This document shows, in pieces, positions 44,315 through 52,579 of a DNA stretch of 64,000 nt (position 1 is the first letter of the stretch; every line of letters starts with the position of its first letter). The notes beneath the pieces were generated by a model. That model did not search any database. It was not told the DNA's origin and saw only the letters and a program-made list of their open reading frames with translations. The translations under genes and the position numbers were made by a program. This DNA comes from Rhodospirillales bacterium (lineage in GTDB: Bacteria > Pseudomonadota > Alphaproteobacteria > Rhodospirillales > Defluviicoccaceae). Location: contig JADJXQ010000001.1 in NCBI GenBank assembly GCA_016710335.1, positions 62,001-126,000 of the forward strand, in the 5' to 3' direction.

Positions 44315-44785
44315 ATGAAACTTCGCGATGTGTTGGAGAAGTGGGGGCTGACGAAGCTCGCCATCAAGGCGCCGTTCCTGGAGGCCGCGTGGGAGCCGAA
44401 GGAACCGGACATGACCGCGGCGTGGGAGCTCTACGTCGAGTTGATCACCCGCGTGGCGACGCAACACCTCGACCCCGAGGAGGGCGATGAGGCGGCGGCG
44501 CTGGAGAGCGTGTACCAGCTGTTTCCGCTGACCCGCGACACCATCAAGCGCCAGGGGCGGCACTGCATCAACTTCACCCGCATCGCCGTCGTCGTGCTCA
44601 ATCAGATCGTCCGGCCGTTCACGGCGAAGTGGCACCCACGCATCCTTGCCGGCCCGCTCGACACTGAGGCCCGCGAGCGGTTCCGGGCCGAGCTGCGCGA
44701 CCTGCAGACGGACTTCCGCAAGTACACCCGACTGCTCGCCGACATGGCCGACGTCGAGGACCTGACGGACCTGGAGGCGGTATAG
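44315..44785 (+). CDS. Helical hypothetical protein next to TIR genes
   Basis: A 156-residue, mostly helical, cytosolic protein with no signal peptide or membrane segment. Distinct segments are AAWELYVELITRVATQHLDP, LESVYQLFPLTRDTIKRQG, and AVVVLNQIVRPFTAKWHPRI. The rhythm (helix, short acidic loop, LFPxTR, then a VLN-RPF-xKWH helix) looks like a conserved family rather than noise, and similar proteins appear from memory beside TIR or other conflict-system genes, but no name can be given with certainty. AGGAGG lies close upstream. A truncated TIR gene starts 37 bases downstream. Confidence 0.7.
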   Translation: MKLRDVLEKWGLTKLAIKAPFLEAAWEPKEPDMTAAWELYVELITRVATQHLDPEEGDEAAALESVYQLFPLTRDTIKRQGRHCINFTRIAVVVLNQIVRPFTAKWHPRILAGPLDTEARERFRAELRDLQTDFRKYTRLLADMADVEDLTDLEAV

Positions 44786-44821
44786 ATTCCCACGACATAC
44801 AGGAGCGCGTTTGGAGGCGCC

Positions 44822-44996
44822 GTGCACGAGCCGGCACAGCAGTTCGACATCTTCTTGAGTTACAACCGGCTCGACCGCCGCGCCGTCGAGCCGCTGGCCG
44901 AGGCTCTGCGCGCCGGCAAGCTCAAGGTCTTCAAGGACGACTGGTACCTGCGGCCGCGTGAATTCTGGCCGACGCTGGCGCGCCGCTTGTCAGTGA
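44822..44996 (+). pseudogene. Truncated TIR-domain gene
   Basis: From a GTG at 44822 the frame encodes FDIFLSYNRLDRRAVEPLAE and then LKVFKDDWYLRPREFWPTLA, the first strands and BB-loop region of a TIR domain. After about residue 56 similarity stops: the following sequence is the reverse complement of the 3' end of the convergent TIR-SUMF1 gene. The catalytic-glutamate helix and the rest are missing. The open frame runs to 45328 only as antisense read-through. Likely the remnant of a TIR protein once paired with the helical gene upstream. Confidence 0.65.
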
Positions 44997-46250
44997 TCAG
45001 TGGCCAGAAGATGGGGACGAACACACCACACGGAACCCGAAGTCGTAGCTCCGGTAGAACGGGTCGTACCTGTTGCGGTAGGCCGCACGCGCGAGGTCCT
45101 GACTGTAGTACCAGGACCCGCCGCGAAGCACACGGGGACCGAAATCATCGCCGTCCGCATCGAGCCACGCGCTGCCGTCTTCCGGTGCACCGGCATAGCT
45201 GTCATGCCAGCAGTCCTCGACCCACTCCCAGACGTTACCGTGCATGTCATGGAGACCCCAGGCGTTGGCGGGGTAGGTTCCTACCTCGGTGGTCCTGCTG
45301 CCATCGATGTTGGCGTCTTTCCCGCTGATGTCGTTCCCGAATGAGAAGCGGGTGGTCGTGCCGGCGCGGCAAGCGTATTCCCATTCAGCCTCGCTCGGCA
45401 GCCGATAAGGCCTGCCGGTCGCAGCGGCCAGCCACTTCACATACGCCTGGGCGTCATCCCAACTGACGTTGATGACCGGACATCGACCCCGGCCCCAGCC
45501 TTCATCCCCGGGTTGCTCTCGCCCGGTGGCCTCGCAGAAGTTGTCGTATTCCTCGAACGTCACCGGGAACCTGCCGATGGCGAACGGACGGGAGATGGTG
45601 ACCCGGTGCTGCGGGCCTTCGTCGTCATACCTGCCGGTTTCGCTATCCGGAGACCCCATCATGAACGTGCCGGCGGGCACGACCACCATCTCAGGACACC
45701 ATGGCGCATCGATATCGCGAAACGCCTCCCCTGGCGTCCATGGCTCCCTCGGGGAGTGCGGCCCCGGCTGCGCCCGCGGCCCGCGTTGCGGGCGCGACGT
45801 CGCCAGCGCCTTCTGCAGAAAGGGGACAAGATCCCGGAGGTCGGACCTGAGGCGATCGTGACGAAGAAACACCGCCTGCCGGCGGACCAGCGGTCGAAGC
45901 TCCTCGGGAAGGAGGTCGTCCGCCGGCATCCGCGCCTGATCGAGCAGGAGGGGAATGACTCGCTTCTTTTTGGCCAGAGCGGCGGCGATCTCGATGCGGA
46001 CGTAGTCCGCCGGCTGACCGAGCCGGTCCATCGTCTCGAGCCAGCCCCGCCCGATCACACAGAGCAGAACGTCGCACCCGTCGATCTGCGCCTCGAGGAT
46101 CTCGACGAAGTCTTCGCCGGGCTCGATCCCGTCGACATCGAGAAAGATCTGCTCGGGCGTGAATGCGTGCTCGATGAGCAGGCTGCGCAGCCATCCCGCA
46201 GACGGGGTATCCGGGCCGCGGCGATAACAGATGAAGATTGTTCCTGCCAT
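44997..46250 (-). CDS. TIR domain fused to a SUMF1/FGE-like domain
   Basis: A 417-residue protein. Residues 1-140 are a TIR domain: TIFICYRRGPDTPSAGWL, IFLDVDGIEPGEDFVEI, VLLCVIGRGWLE, and DYVRIEIAAALAKKKRVIP, whose glutamate matches the catalytic position of NAD-cleaving TIRs. A proline-rich linker follows, then a formylglycine-generating-enzyme-type domain (EMVVVPAGTFMMGSPDSE, PVTFEEYDNFCEATGR, RLPSEAEWEYACRAGT, MHGNVWEWVEDCW, RVLRGGSWYYSQDLARAAYR, FGFRVV). The cysteines FGEs need after RGGS are absent, so this part is probably a binding domain. Start ATG 46250 is preferred. A signalling or immune role is inferred. Confidence 0.85.
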   Translation of the reverse strand: MAGTIFICYRRGPDTPSAGWLRSLLIEHAFTPEQIFLDVDGIEPGEDFVEILEAQIDGCDVLLCVIGRGWLETMDRLGQPADYVRIEIAAALAKKKRVIPLLLDQARMPADDLLPEELRPLVRRQAVFLRHDRLRSDLRDLVPFLQKALATSRPQRGPRAQPGPHSPREPWTPGEAFRDIDAPWCPEMVVVPAGTFMMGSPDSETGRYDDEGPQHRVTISRPFAIGRFPVTFEEYDNFCEATGREQPGDEGWGRGRCPVINVSWDDAQAYVKWLAAATGRPYRLPSEAEWEYACRAGTTTRFSFGNDISGKDANIDGSRTTEVGTYPANAWGLHDMHGNVWEWVEDCWHDSYAGAPEDGSAWLDADGDDFGPRVLRGGSWYYSQDLARAAYRNRYDPFYRSYDFGFRVVCSSPSSGH

Positions 46251-46317
46251 GGTCCCCCGACCTTGCCCGACCATACCCGCACACGCCCGTCACATGCCGA
46301 AACTCTACTTCATGGCG

Positions 46318-46578
46318 TCACCCGCTTCCAAGCGCTTCGCCCCGCATCCTCGCAGCCGGCCCGCTCCATCGTGTTCGGCGTCGGTTGAAGCGGAAGACGA
46401 ACTCGTCGAGGTAGCTTTGCAGGTGAGGCCGGCGGAGGCCGCGATAGACGCCAAATGCCCAGGTCTTGAGGTTGGCGAAGGCGCCGTGCGTCCAAGGTTG
46501 CAGCACGTGGGCGGCCCGACTCGTCATCCCGATGGCCGCCGGGATGCGGTACCTCAACGTCTCTGTCGCCGCCGCCAT
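46318..46578 (-). pseudogene. IS1595-type transposase remnant
   Basis: The minus-strand frame keeps the C-terminal signature of IS1595-family transposases: PWTHGAFANLKTWAFGVYRG followed by LRRPHLQSYLDEFVFRFNRR. The catalytic core upstream is missing or scrambled, and no terminal inverted repeats could be picked out. It lies 68 bases beyond the TIR-SUMF1 start and is a plausible cause of the rearranged island. The 46579-46820 stretch holds nothing recognisable. Confidence 0.65.
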
Positions 46579-46820
46579 GGTGCTGGGCGAGGCTCTGCGG
46601 CGAGCCGGGAGGGTTCTCCGGAGCCGCCGCGCCGTTTAGCTCGCGCTTCGGCAATATTTCGTGGTCGCCGCTCGTCAGTCCGAGCAGGAGGATCGCACAA
46701 GGTCGCTGCGTTAAGCCGATCTTCACGCTGAAGGTGCACGTTCGGTACCGCATGCACCTCGACATGCCCACGCGGAGCCCCTGGGCATCCGCCTCAGCCA
46801 AACTTGTGGAGACGACAGCG

Positions 46821-49640
46821 ATGTTCCGGCCGTTCGGCAAATTCCAGCTTCGCATCAAGCCGAAGCTGATCTCCAGTTTTCTGGCAGTGGGCTTGATCCC
46901 GCTCGCCATCCTCGGAATTCTCTCGGTCTACGAGAGTTCCGATGCGCTTCATCACGCGGCGACGCACAAGCTCGAGGCGGTGCGGGAAATCAAGAAGGAT
47001 CAGATCGAGCGCTTCTTCGAGGAGCGCCGTGGCGACACGCTGCTGCTCCGCGACAATGTCGCCACCTACAAAAACAAGGGTTTCGAGAGGCTGCAGGCGG
47101 TTCACGGCTCGCAGAAGAGCAGAGTCCAGGACGCGTTCGCCGGACTGGCGCGGACGACCCGGAACCTCGCCGTCGATCCGTCCGTCCGCGAGGTGCTGAG
47201 CGAGATGAGCGCGGCCGAGGGCTACCGCGACCTGTCCGCCGTTGCGCGTCATGACCCGCGGCTCCGGAGCCTTGCGGAGGCGGCGACGGACCTGTTGCTC
47301 ATCGACGCCGCCGGTGATGTCGTCTACAGCGCACGCCGCAGCGACGACGTCGGAATGAACGTGTTCACCGGGAAGCTTGCCGACAGCAGCCTCGCCGCCG
47401 CGGTGGCGGCAGCGACCGCAGGCCAGCAACCGGGCGTCGGCGACTTCGCGCCACATCCGGCCAACGGCGCCCAGACCCTGTATCTGGCCGGCCGCGTCAG
47501 CGCCGACGATGGCCGCCCGCTCGGATCGGTGGCCCTGCAGGTCTCCGCGCAACACTTCGACGACATCCTTCGGCGGCAGGGTCCTCTCGGCAAAACCGGG
47601 GAGACCTACCTGATGGCCGTCGACGGCGGCCGCTTCTCTTTTCGCAGCGCGATGCGGACGATGGGCGACGGCGCCTTCGTCGTCGGCTACGACGCCACGT
47701 CGATCGCACCGGGATACCTCAAGCGGATGGCCGCCGGCGAAAGCGATGCCAAGCTCTTCACCGATTCCCTCGGGAATCCTGTCATGGTCGTCTACAGTCC
47801 ACTGGATCTCCCGGGGCTTCAGTGGGGTATCGTGACCAAGATGAACCTCGAGGAAGCGGTGGCTGTCGAGGTTAACGGCAAGCAGTTCCTGCACCAGTTC
47901 ATCGAGACCTACGGCTTCCACGACGCCTTCTTGATCAACCCCGAAGGCTTTGTTTTCTACACCGCCGCACATGAGCGGGACTATCGCACCAACCTGATGA
48001 CCGGCGAGTTCAAGAACACGAATCTCGCCGACCTGTTCCGCGAAGTGCGGGAGACAGGCCGCTATGCCATCGCCGACTTCGCGCCTTACGCGCCGAGCGG
48101 CAACGCTCCGGCAGGCTTCGTCGCGGCGCCGCTGATCGAGGATGGCGAGGTACAGGTGGTGATCGCCCTACAGTTGTCGCTGGAGGCCATCGGCTCGATC
48201 ATGCAGGACCGGAGCGGCATGGGCGAGACCGGCGAGACTTATTTGGTCGGAAGCGACCATCTGATGCGGTCGGACTCGTTTCTCGATCCCGAGCACCATT
48301 CGGTGGTGGCGTCGTTCGCGAACCCCAGCCGGGGCAAGGTCGATACGGTTGCGACGCGCGAAGCCCTCGCCGGCACCGCCGCAGTCGGCGACGTCGTCGA
48401 TTATCTCGGCGACGAGGTGCTCTCGGCGTACACGCCGCTGCAGGTAGGCGGGCTCACCTGGGCGCTGGTTGCCGAGGAAAGCCGCGAGGAAGCGCTCGCA
48501 GGCGCTACCGCTCTGCGCTCCAAGGTCCTGTTGATCGCCGCCGCCGGAGCCGCAGTCATCGCCGCTGTCGGTTACCTTCTGGCGCGCGGCATCGCCAATC
48601 CTGTCGTCACCATGACCGGGGCGATGCGCCGGTTGGCGGACGGCGACCTCGCAACGGAGATTCCTGCCACCGGCCGTGCCGACGAGATCGGGCACATGGC
48701 GGGGGCAGTGCAGGTGTTCAAGGACAATGCCATCCGGGCGCAGCGGCTCGAGGCGGAGCAGGCAGAACTGAAGGCGAAAGCGGAACAGGAGCGGCGCCAA
48801 GCGCTTCTCACGCTTGCCGAGGGCTTCGAAGCCAGCGTCGGCAGCATCGTCATGGCGGTGTCGTCGGCGTCGTCTCAGATGGAGGTGACGGCGGGGGCGA
48901 TGTCATCGGCAGCCGAGGAAGGCAGGAGCCAGTCCGGCTCGGTGGCGGCGGCGAGCGAGCAGGCTACGAACAACGTCCAAGTGGTGGCGTGCGCGGCCGA
49001 GGAGCTTGCGAGATCGGTCCAGGAGATCGCCCAGCGCATGTGCGAGACGAGCAAGGTGGCGGAAACTGCTGCCGGCGAGGCGGCGGAAGCGCGCGCCAAG
49101 GTGCGCAGCCTGGCCACGGCGGCGGAGAAGATCGGCGAGGTCGTCGCTTTAATCACCGACATCGCCGGGCAGACCAATCTGCTTGCCCTCAACGCCACCA
49201 TCGAGGCGGCTCGTGCCGGCGACGCCGGCAAGGGCTTTGCGGTGGTGGCGAGCGAAGTCAAGAACCTGGCGACTCAGGCGTCCAGGGCGACGGAAGAGAT
49301 CGCCGGGCAGATCGGCTGTGTGCGTGGCGAGATCGGCAGTACCGTCCAGGCAATACAAGGCATCACCGGCACGATCGAGAAGATCAACGAGATCACGGCG
49401 GCGGTGGCGGCTGCGGTAGAAGAGCAGGAGGCGGCGACCAAGGAGATCGCCCGCAACGTCGAGCAGGCGGCATCCGGCACACGGGAAGTTTCCGGGGCCA
49501 TCTGCGGCGTCGCTGAAGCAGCCGGAACAACCGGCAGGGCGGCGCACGAGGTGTTGCAGGCCGCAAGCCAGATGTCGCGGCAGTCTGCCGAAATGCACCG
49601 CTGCGTCGACGCGTTCCTGGCACAGGTCCGCGCCGCATAG
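46821..49640 (+). CDS. Methyl-accepting chemotaxis protein with large periplasmic sensor
   Basis: A 939-residue receptor. One membrane helix (LISSFLAVGLIPLAILGIL, about residues 16-36), a ~540-residue periplasmic part that appears to hold two Cache-like PAS modules (each with a GETYLM/GETYLV segment), a second helix (VLLIAAAGAAVIAAVGYLLA), HAMP domain, and the methyl-accepting coiled-coil with tip IGEVVALITDIAGQTNLLAL. The ligand is unknown. No other chemotaxis gene is near. ATG 46821 with GGAGA upstream is preferred; the open frame extends further but is not receptor-like. Confidence 0.93.
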   Translation: MFRPFGKFQLRIKPKLISSFLAVGLIPLAILGILSVYESSDALHHAATHKLEAVREIKKDQIERFFEERRGDTLLLRDNVATYKNKGFERLQAVHGSQKSRVQDAFAGLARTTRNLAVDPSVREVLSEMSAAEGYRDLSAVARHDPRLRSLAEAATDLLLIDAAGDVVYSARRSDDVGMNVFTGKLADSSLAAAVAAATAGQQPGVGDFAPHPANGAQTLYLAGRVSADDGRPLGSVALQVSAQHFDDILRRQGPLGKTGETYLMAVDGGRFSFRSAMRTMGDGAFVVGYDATSIAPGYLKRMAAGESDAKLFTDSLGNPVMVVYSPLDLPGLQWGIVTKMNLEEAVAVEVNGKQFLHQFIETYGFHDAFLINPEGFVFYTAAHERDYRTNLMTGEFKNTNLADLFREVRETGRYAIADFAPYAPSGNAPAGFVAAPLIEDGEVQVVIALQLSLEAIGSIMQDRSGMGETGETYLVGSDHLMRSDSFLDPEHHSVVASFANPSRGKVDTVATREALAGTAAVGDVVDYLGDEVLSAYTPLQVGGLTWALVAEESREEALAGATALRSKVLLIAAAGAAVIAAVGYLLARGIANPVVTMTGAMRRLADGDLATEIPATGRADEIGHMAGAVQVFKDNAIRAQRLEAEQAELKAKAEQERRQALLTLAEGFEASVGSIVMAVSSASSQMEVTAGAMSSAAEEGRSQSGSVAAASEQATNNVQVVACAAEELARSVQEIAQRMCETSKVAETAAGEAAEARAKVRSLATAAEKIGEVVALITDIAGQTNLLALNATIEAARAGDAGKGFAVVASEVKNLATQASRATEEIAGQIGCVRGEIGSTVQAIQGITGTIEKINEITAAVAAAVEEQEAATKEIARNVEQAASGTREVSGAICGVAEAAGTTGRAAHEVLQAASQMSRQSAEMHRCVDAFLAQVRAA

Positions 49641-49645
49641 GGCTT

Positions 49646-49668
49646 GATGCGGTCGGGTCGACCGCATC
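49646..49668 (+). terminator. Terminator-like hairpin 1 after the chemoreceptor
   Basis: GATGCGGTC (49646-49654) and GACCGCATC (49660-49668) form a perfect 9-bp stem with a 5-base loop, followed by a pyrimidine-rich CTCCCTCTT. Confidence 0.5.
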
Positions 49669-49695
49669 CTCCCTCTTGGTTAACTAGAGAGCGTC

Positions 49696-49729
49696 AATGC
49701 GTCCGACCGGGAACGGTTGGACGCATTTT
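49696..49729. terminator. Terminator-like hairpin 2 after the chemoreceptor
   Basis: AATGCGTCC (49696-49704) and GGACGCATT (49719-49727) form a perfect 9-bp stem with inner ACC/GGT pairing, then TT. It lies between convergent genes and could act on either strand. Confidence 0.5.
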
Positions 49730-49776
49730 GCTCATAGAGAATGGTGCGGCCAGGGCGACCCCGGCGCCGCGCCCAG

Positions 49777-50025
49777 CTACTCGATGCCGAGGATCTCCAT
49801 CGCCTTGCCGAGGACCTCCACGGACTCTTTGTGCTGGCCATCCTTGTGCAGCTTCTCGCCCGTCGCCCGCAAGTCCTTGACGTTGTCCAGTTGCTCCTCG
49901 GTCAGCTGCGGGTTCTTCGCCAGCGCGGCGTCGATCTTGGCCATGTCCTGAGGACAATGCATGGCAAAAGCGGGAGTCGCGATAAATGCGGCCATTGCAG
50001 CAGCGATGAGCGATTTCCTGATCAT
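49777..50025 (-). CDS. Small periplasmic hypothetical protein
   Basis: An 82-residue protein with a clear Sec signal peptide (MIRKSLIAAAMAAFIATPAFA, cleaved about residue 21) and a helical mature part starting MHCPQDMAKIDAALAKNPQL and ending EVLGKAMEILGIE. The heptad-like helices resemble a short two-helix hairpin. One cysteine is present in the mature protein. AGGGAG lies seven bases before the ATG. No function is recognised; it stands alone, divergent from the pfkB-type kinase. Confidence 0.72.
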   Translation of the reverse strand: MIRKSLIAAAMAAFIATPAFAMHCPQDMAKIDAALAKNPQLTEEQLDNVKDLRATGEKLHKDGQHKESVEVLGKAMEILGIE

Positions 50026-50201
50026 GCCGTTCTCCCTGTTCCGTTGTTGCGGGATCGCCGTCGGGTCCCGCCAACGAGATGGGAGTAGGACCGGGCCACG
50101 CCAAGGTTATTTTCGCTCCGACAGCGGCCGGCCGCTGTGTCATGATCCCCGGCGCCAGGCGGCTCGACGAAGATCGGCAGACCAGAGGGGAGAGATCGCG
50201 C

Positions 50202-51128
50202 ATGACCAACATCGTCACCCTGACCCTGAACTCGAGCGTCGACGTGCAGTGGGACGTGGACGAAGTGGTGCCGATCCAGAAGCTTCGCTCGTCGGCGCCG
50301 TTGCACTTTCCGGGCGGCGGCGGGATCAACGTGTCGCGGGTGATCCGCATCCTGGGCGGCAACAGCATCGCCATCCATACCGCCGGCGGACACACGGGTC
50401 AGCAGTTTCGCGGCCTTGTCGAAGCGCAAGGACTGCTGACCCGCACCATCCCGATCCAGGGAACGACGCGTTCCAGCGCGACCGTGTTCGAGCGCTCGAC
50501 CTCTCAAGAATTCCGCGTGACGCCGCCCGGGCCGGTGATGAGCGAGCATGAATGGAACAGCTTCCTCGACGCCGCGTTCGAATACGCCACCGACTATATC
50601 GTCGCCACCGGCAGTTTGCCGATCGGGGTGCCCAACGACTTTTACGCCCGGGTGGCGCGCGTCGCGCGAGAGAAGGGCGTGCGGGTGGTGCTCGACACGG
50701 CGGGACGAGCCCTGTTCGAGGCGCTCAAGGAGGGCGTCTACATGGTCAAGCCCAATCTGAACGAGCTCGAGCGGCTTGCCGGCCGGAGAGCCGAGACCGA
50801 CCAGGATCAGGAGACCCTCTGCCGAGAACTGATCGCTCGCCGCGGCGCCGAAATCGTCGCCCTCACCCTCGGCGCCGATGGCGCGCTGCTGGTCACGCCG
50901 GACCAGAGCCTCCGCCTCAAGGCGCCAACGGTCGACGTGAAGAGCGCCGTCGGCGCCGGCGACAGCTTCGTCGCCGGGCTGACGTGGGGCCTGGCCAGCG
51001 GCCGTTCGTCGGCGGACGCGTTCCGCCTTGCCGTCGCCACCGGCACCGCCACGGTGATGACCGCCGGCGGCGAACTGTGCCGGCGCGCCGACGTGGATCG
51101 GTTCTACGAGGAAATCACTCGGACCTGA
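50202..51128 (+). CDS. pfkB: PfkB-family hexose-phosphate kinase (6-phosphofructokinase II / 1-phosphofructokinase type)
   Basis: A 308-residue ribokinase-fold enzyme, the length of E. coli PfkB. The N-terminal MTNIVTLTLNSSVDVQWDVD, the sugar-binding HFPGGGGINVSRVIRILGG, VKPNLNELERLAGR and the C-terminal anion-hole motif SAVGAGDSFVAGL with catalytic Asp are all present. It should phosphorylate fructose-6-phosphate, fructose-1-phosphate or tagatose-6-phosphate; motifs alone do not decide. No PTS or sugar operon lies beside it. GAGGGGAGA precedes ATG 50202. Confidence 0.87.
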   Translation: MTNIVTLTLNSSVDVQWDVDEVVPIQKLRSSAPLHFPGGGGINVSRVIRILGGNSIAIHTAGGHTGQQFRGLVEAQGLLTRTIPIQGTTRSSATVFERSTSQEFRVTPPGPVMSEHEWNSFLDAAFEYATDYIVATGSLPIGVPNDFYARVARVAREKGVRVVLDTAGRALFEALKEGVYMVKPNLNELERLAGRRAETDQDQETLCRELIARRGAEIVALTLGADGALLVTPDQSLRLKAPTVDVKSAVGAGDSFVAGLTWGLASGRSSADAFRLAVATGTATVMTAGGELCRRADVDRFYEEITRT

Positions 51129-51148
51129 GGCCCGAGAACGCGCGTAGC

Positions 51149-51850
51149 ATGGCCAGATCCCAACGGATTCGCGGCATTCTGAGGTCGTTCCGTAAATGGC
51201 TGGTGATCGCGGCACTGGCGCTGTTGGCCGCGCCGACGGTCCTCGTCGCCCTTTATGCGGTTGTGGACCCGCCGCTGACGCCGCTGATGGTCATCCGACT
51301 GCTCGCGGGCGAGGGGCTGGACAAGCGCTGGATGCCGCTGGAGCGCATCTCGCCGCACCTGCCGGAGGCGGTGATCGCCGCCGAAGACAACCGGTTCTGT
51401 GAGCACCACGGCTTCGATTGGAAGGAGTTGAAGGGCCAGCTGGATCGCGTGTTCCAGGGGGAGCGCCCGCGCGGCGCCAGCACCATCACCATGCAGACGG
51501 CAAAAAACATTCTCCTCTGGCCGGCGCGGGATCCGCTCCGCAAGCTTCTGGAAGCGTGGCTTACCCCGCAGATCGAACTCATGTGGAGCAAGCGCCGCAT
51601 CCTCGAGGTCTATCTCAACGTGGCCGAGTTCGGCGCCGGCATCTATGGCGCCGAAGCCGCATCTCGCACGTTCTTCGGCCGCGCCGCCTCCAACCTGGAC
51701 GCGGGCCATGCGGCACTTCTCGCCGCCGTTCTACCCGATCCTCGTCAGTTCTCACCCGTCAAGCCGAGCGCCTACATCCGCCACCGGGCCGGCGTCATCC
51801 GCCACCGCATCGCCCAGCTCGGCCCCCTCCTCGCCTGCGCCCGCACGTGA
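51149..51850 (+). CDS. mtgA: Monofunctional biosynthetic peptidoglycan transglycosylase
   Basis: A 233-residue GT51 enzyme with an N-terminal membrane anchor (KWLVIAALALLAAPTVLVAL) and the glycosyltransferase motifs EDNRFCEHHGFDW (catalytic Glu), GASTITMQTAKNI, RILEVYLNVAEFG and GIYGAEAASRTFF. It polymerises lipid II without a transpeptidase domain. It starts 20 bases after the kinase. Its last ~99 bases overlap the 3' end of the convergent methyltransferase gene. Confidence 0.94.
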   Translation: MARSQRIRGILRSFRKWLVIAALALLAAPTVLVALYAVVDPPLTPLMVIRLLAGEGLDKRWMPLERISPHLPEAVIAAEDNRFCEHHGFDWKELKGQLDRVFQGERPRGASTITMQTAKNILLWPARDPLRKLLEAWLTPQIELMWSKRRILEVYLNVAEFGAGIYGAEAASRTFFGRAASNLDAGHAALLAAVLPDPRQFSPVKPSAYIRHRAGVIRHRIAQLGPLLACART

Positions 51851-52579
51851 CACCTTCGCCGGCGGTTTGCGCAGGAGGGCGTTGATCACGGTGGCCGGCA
51901 TGTAGCCGCGGGCAAGATAGGCGCGCTTGTCCTTGAGGGTCTTCAGCAGGCTTTTGTTGTCGTCGGGCGGCAGCAACACCTGGAACACCGTCGCCTCAAG
52001 CTGCCGCGCCGCCAGGGAGTGATCCGGCCGGCCGTTGCGGAAGACGCGATAGGCGACGTCGCTCGACCCGCCGCTCCAGAACGCATCGACCAACTCCAGA
52101 CCCTCGAACAGCGCCATTACTCCCGACAACGACATGCGCCAGTAGTCGTCGGGAAAGCCATGGAAAGCCTGAACCCAGGGTACCTGGACGAAGATCTGGC
52201 CGCCGGGCGCCAGCAACGCAGCCATGGTGTCCGCCGCGGTCCACGGCGTGCGCAGATGTTCCAACAAATGAGCGCAGATGAAGCCCCGCAACGGCCGCCC
52301 GGCCAGCATCGGCGCCAGCGCGTTGCGGATGACCTCGCGATCGCCGCAGACGTCGAACACGACATCGACATTGTCGCCCGGCTCCAGATCGGCGCCGATG
52401 AAGCCCTTGTCGGCGAGGCGCTGGCGCCAGTTGAGGCGCTTGGTGTCGACGATCTGGGCGCGGGATCCGATTTGGCAGATCGGGCCGCGCAGCCGGCCGC
52501 TGACCCGCTCCAACTCCTCGACGTAGCGGCTCTGATGGAGCGTGAAGGTGGGCCCGGCCGCGTTCGTGGCGTCACTCAA
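51752..52579 (-). CDS. Class I SAM-dependent methyltransferase-like protein
   Basis: A 275-residue protein that fits a methyltransferase-11-type Rossmann fold in modified form: an ADLEPGDNVDVVFDVCGD strand, FICAHLLEHLRTPW, and the LLAPGGQIFVQVPW loop and strand. The classic glycine-rich motif I is weakly formed (ICQIGSRAQIVDT), so substrate and activity are uncertain. It is located directly after the DUF3482 GTPase gene with an 8-base start overlap, so it may be coupled to that membrane system. The charged C-terminal tail, GEEGAELGDAVADDAG, overlaps mtgA tail to tail. Confidence 0.72.
   Translation of the reverse strand: MSDATNAAGPTFTLHQSRYVEELERVSGRLRGPICQIGSRAQIVDTKRLNWRQRLADKGFIGADLEPGDNVDVVFDVCGDREVIRNALAPMLAGRPLRGFICAHLLEHLRTPWTAADTMAALLAPGGQIFVQVPWVQAFHGFPDDYWRMSLSGVMALFEGLELVDAFWSGGSSDVAYRVFRNGRPDHSLAARQLEATVFQVLLPPDDNKSLLKTLKDKRAYLARGYMPATVINALLRKPPAKVSRAGAGEEGAELGDAVADDAGPVADVGARLDG

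Noticed and set aside
44997..45328. Continuation of the plus-strand TIR frame to 45328 as a genuine C-terminal domain
   Set aside because: This part is the exact antisense of the SUMF1-like domain and has no similarity to TIR or other domains.
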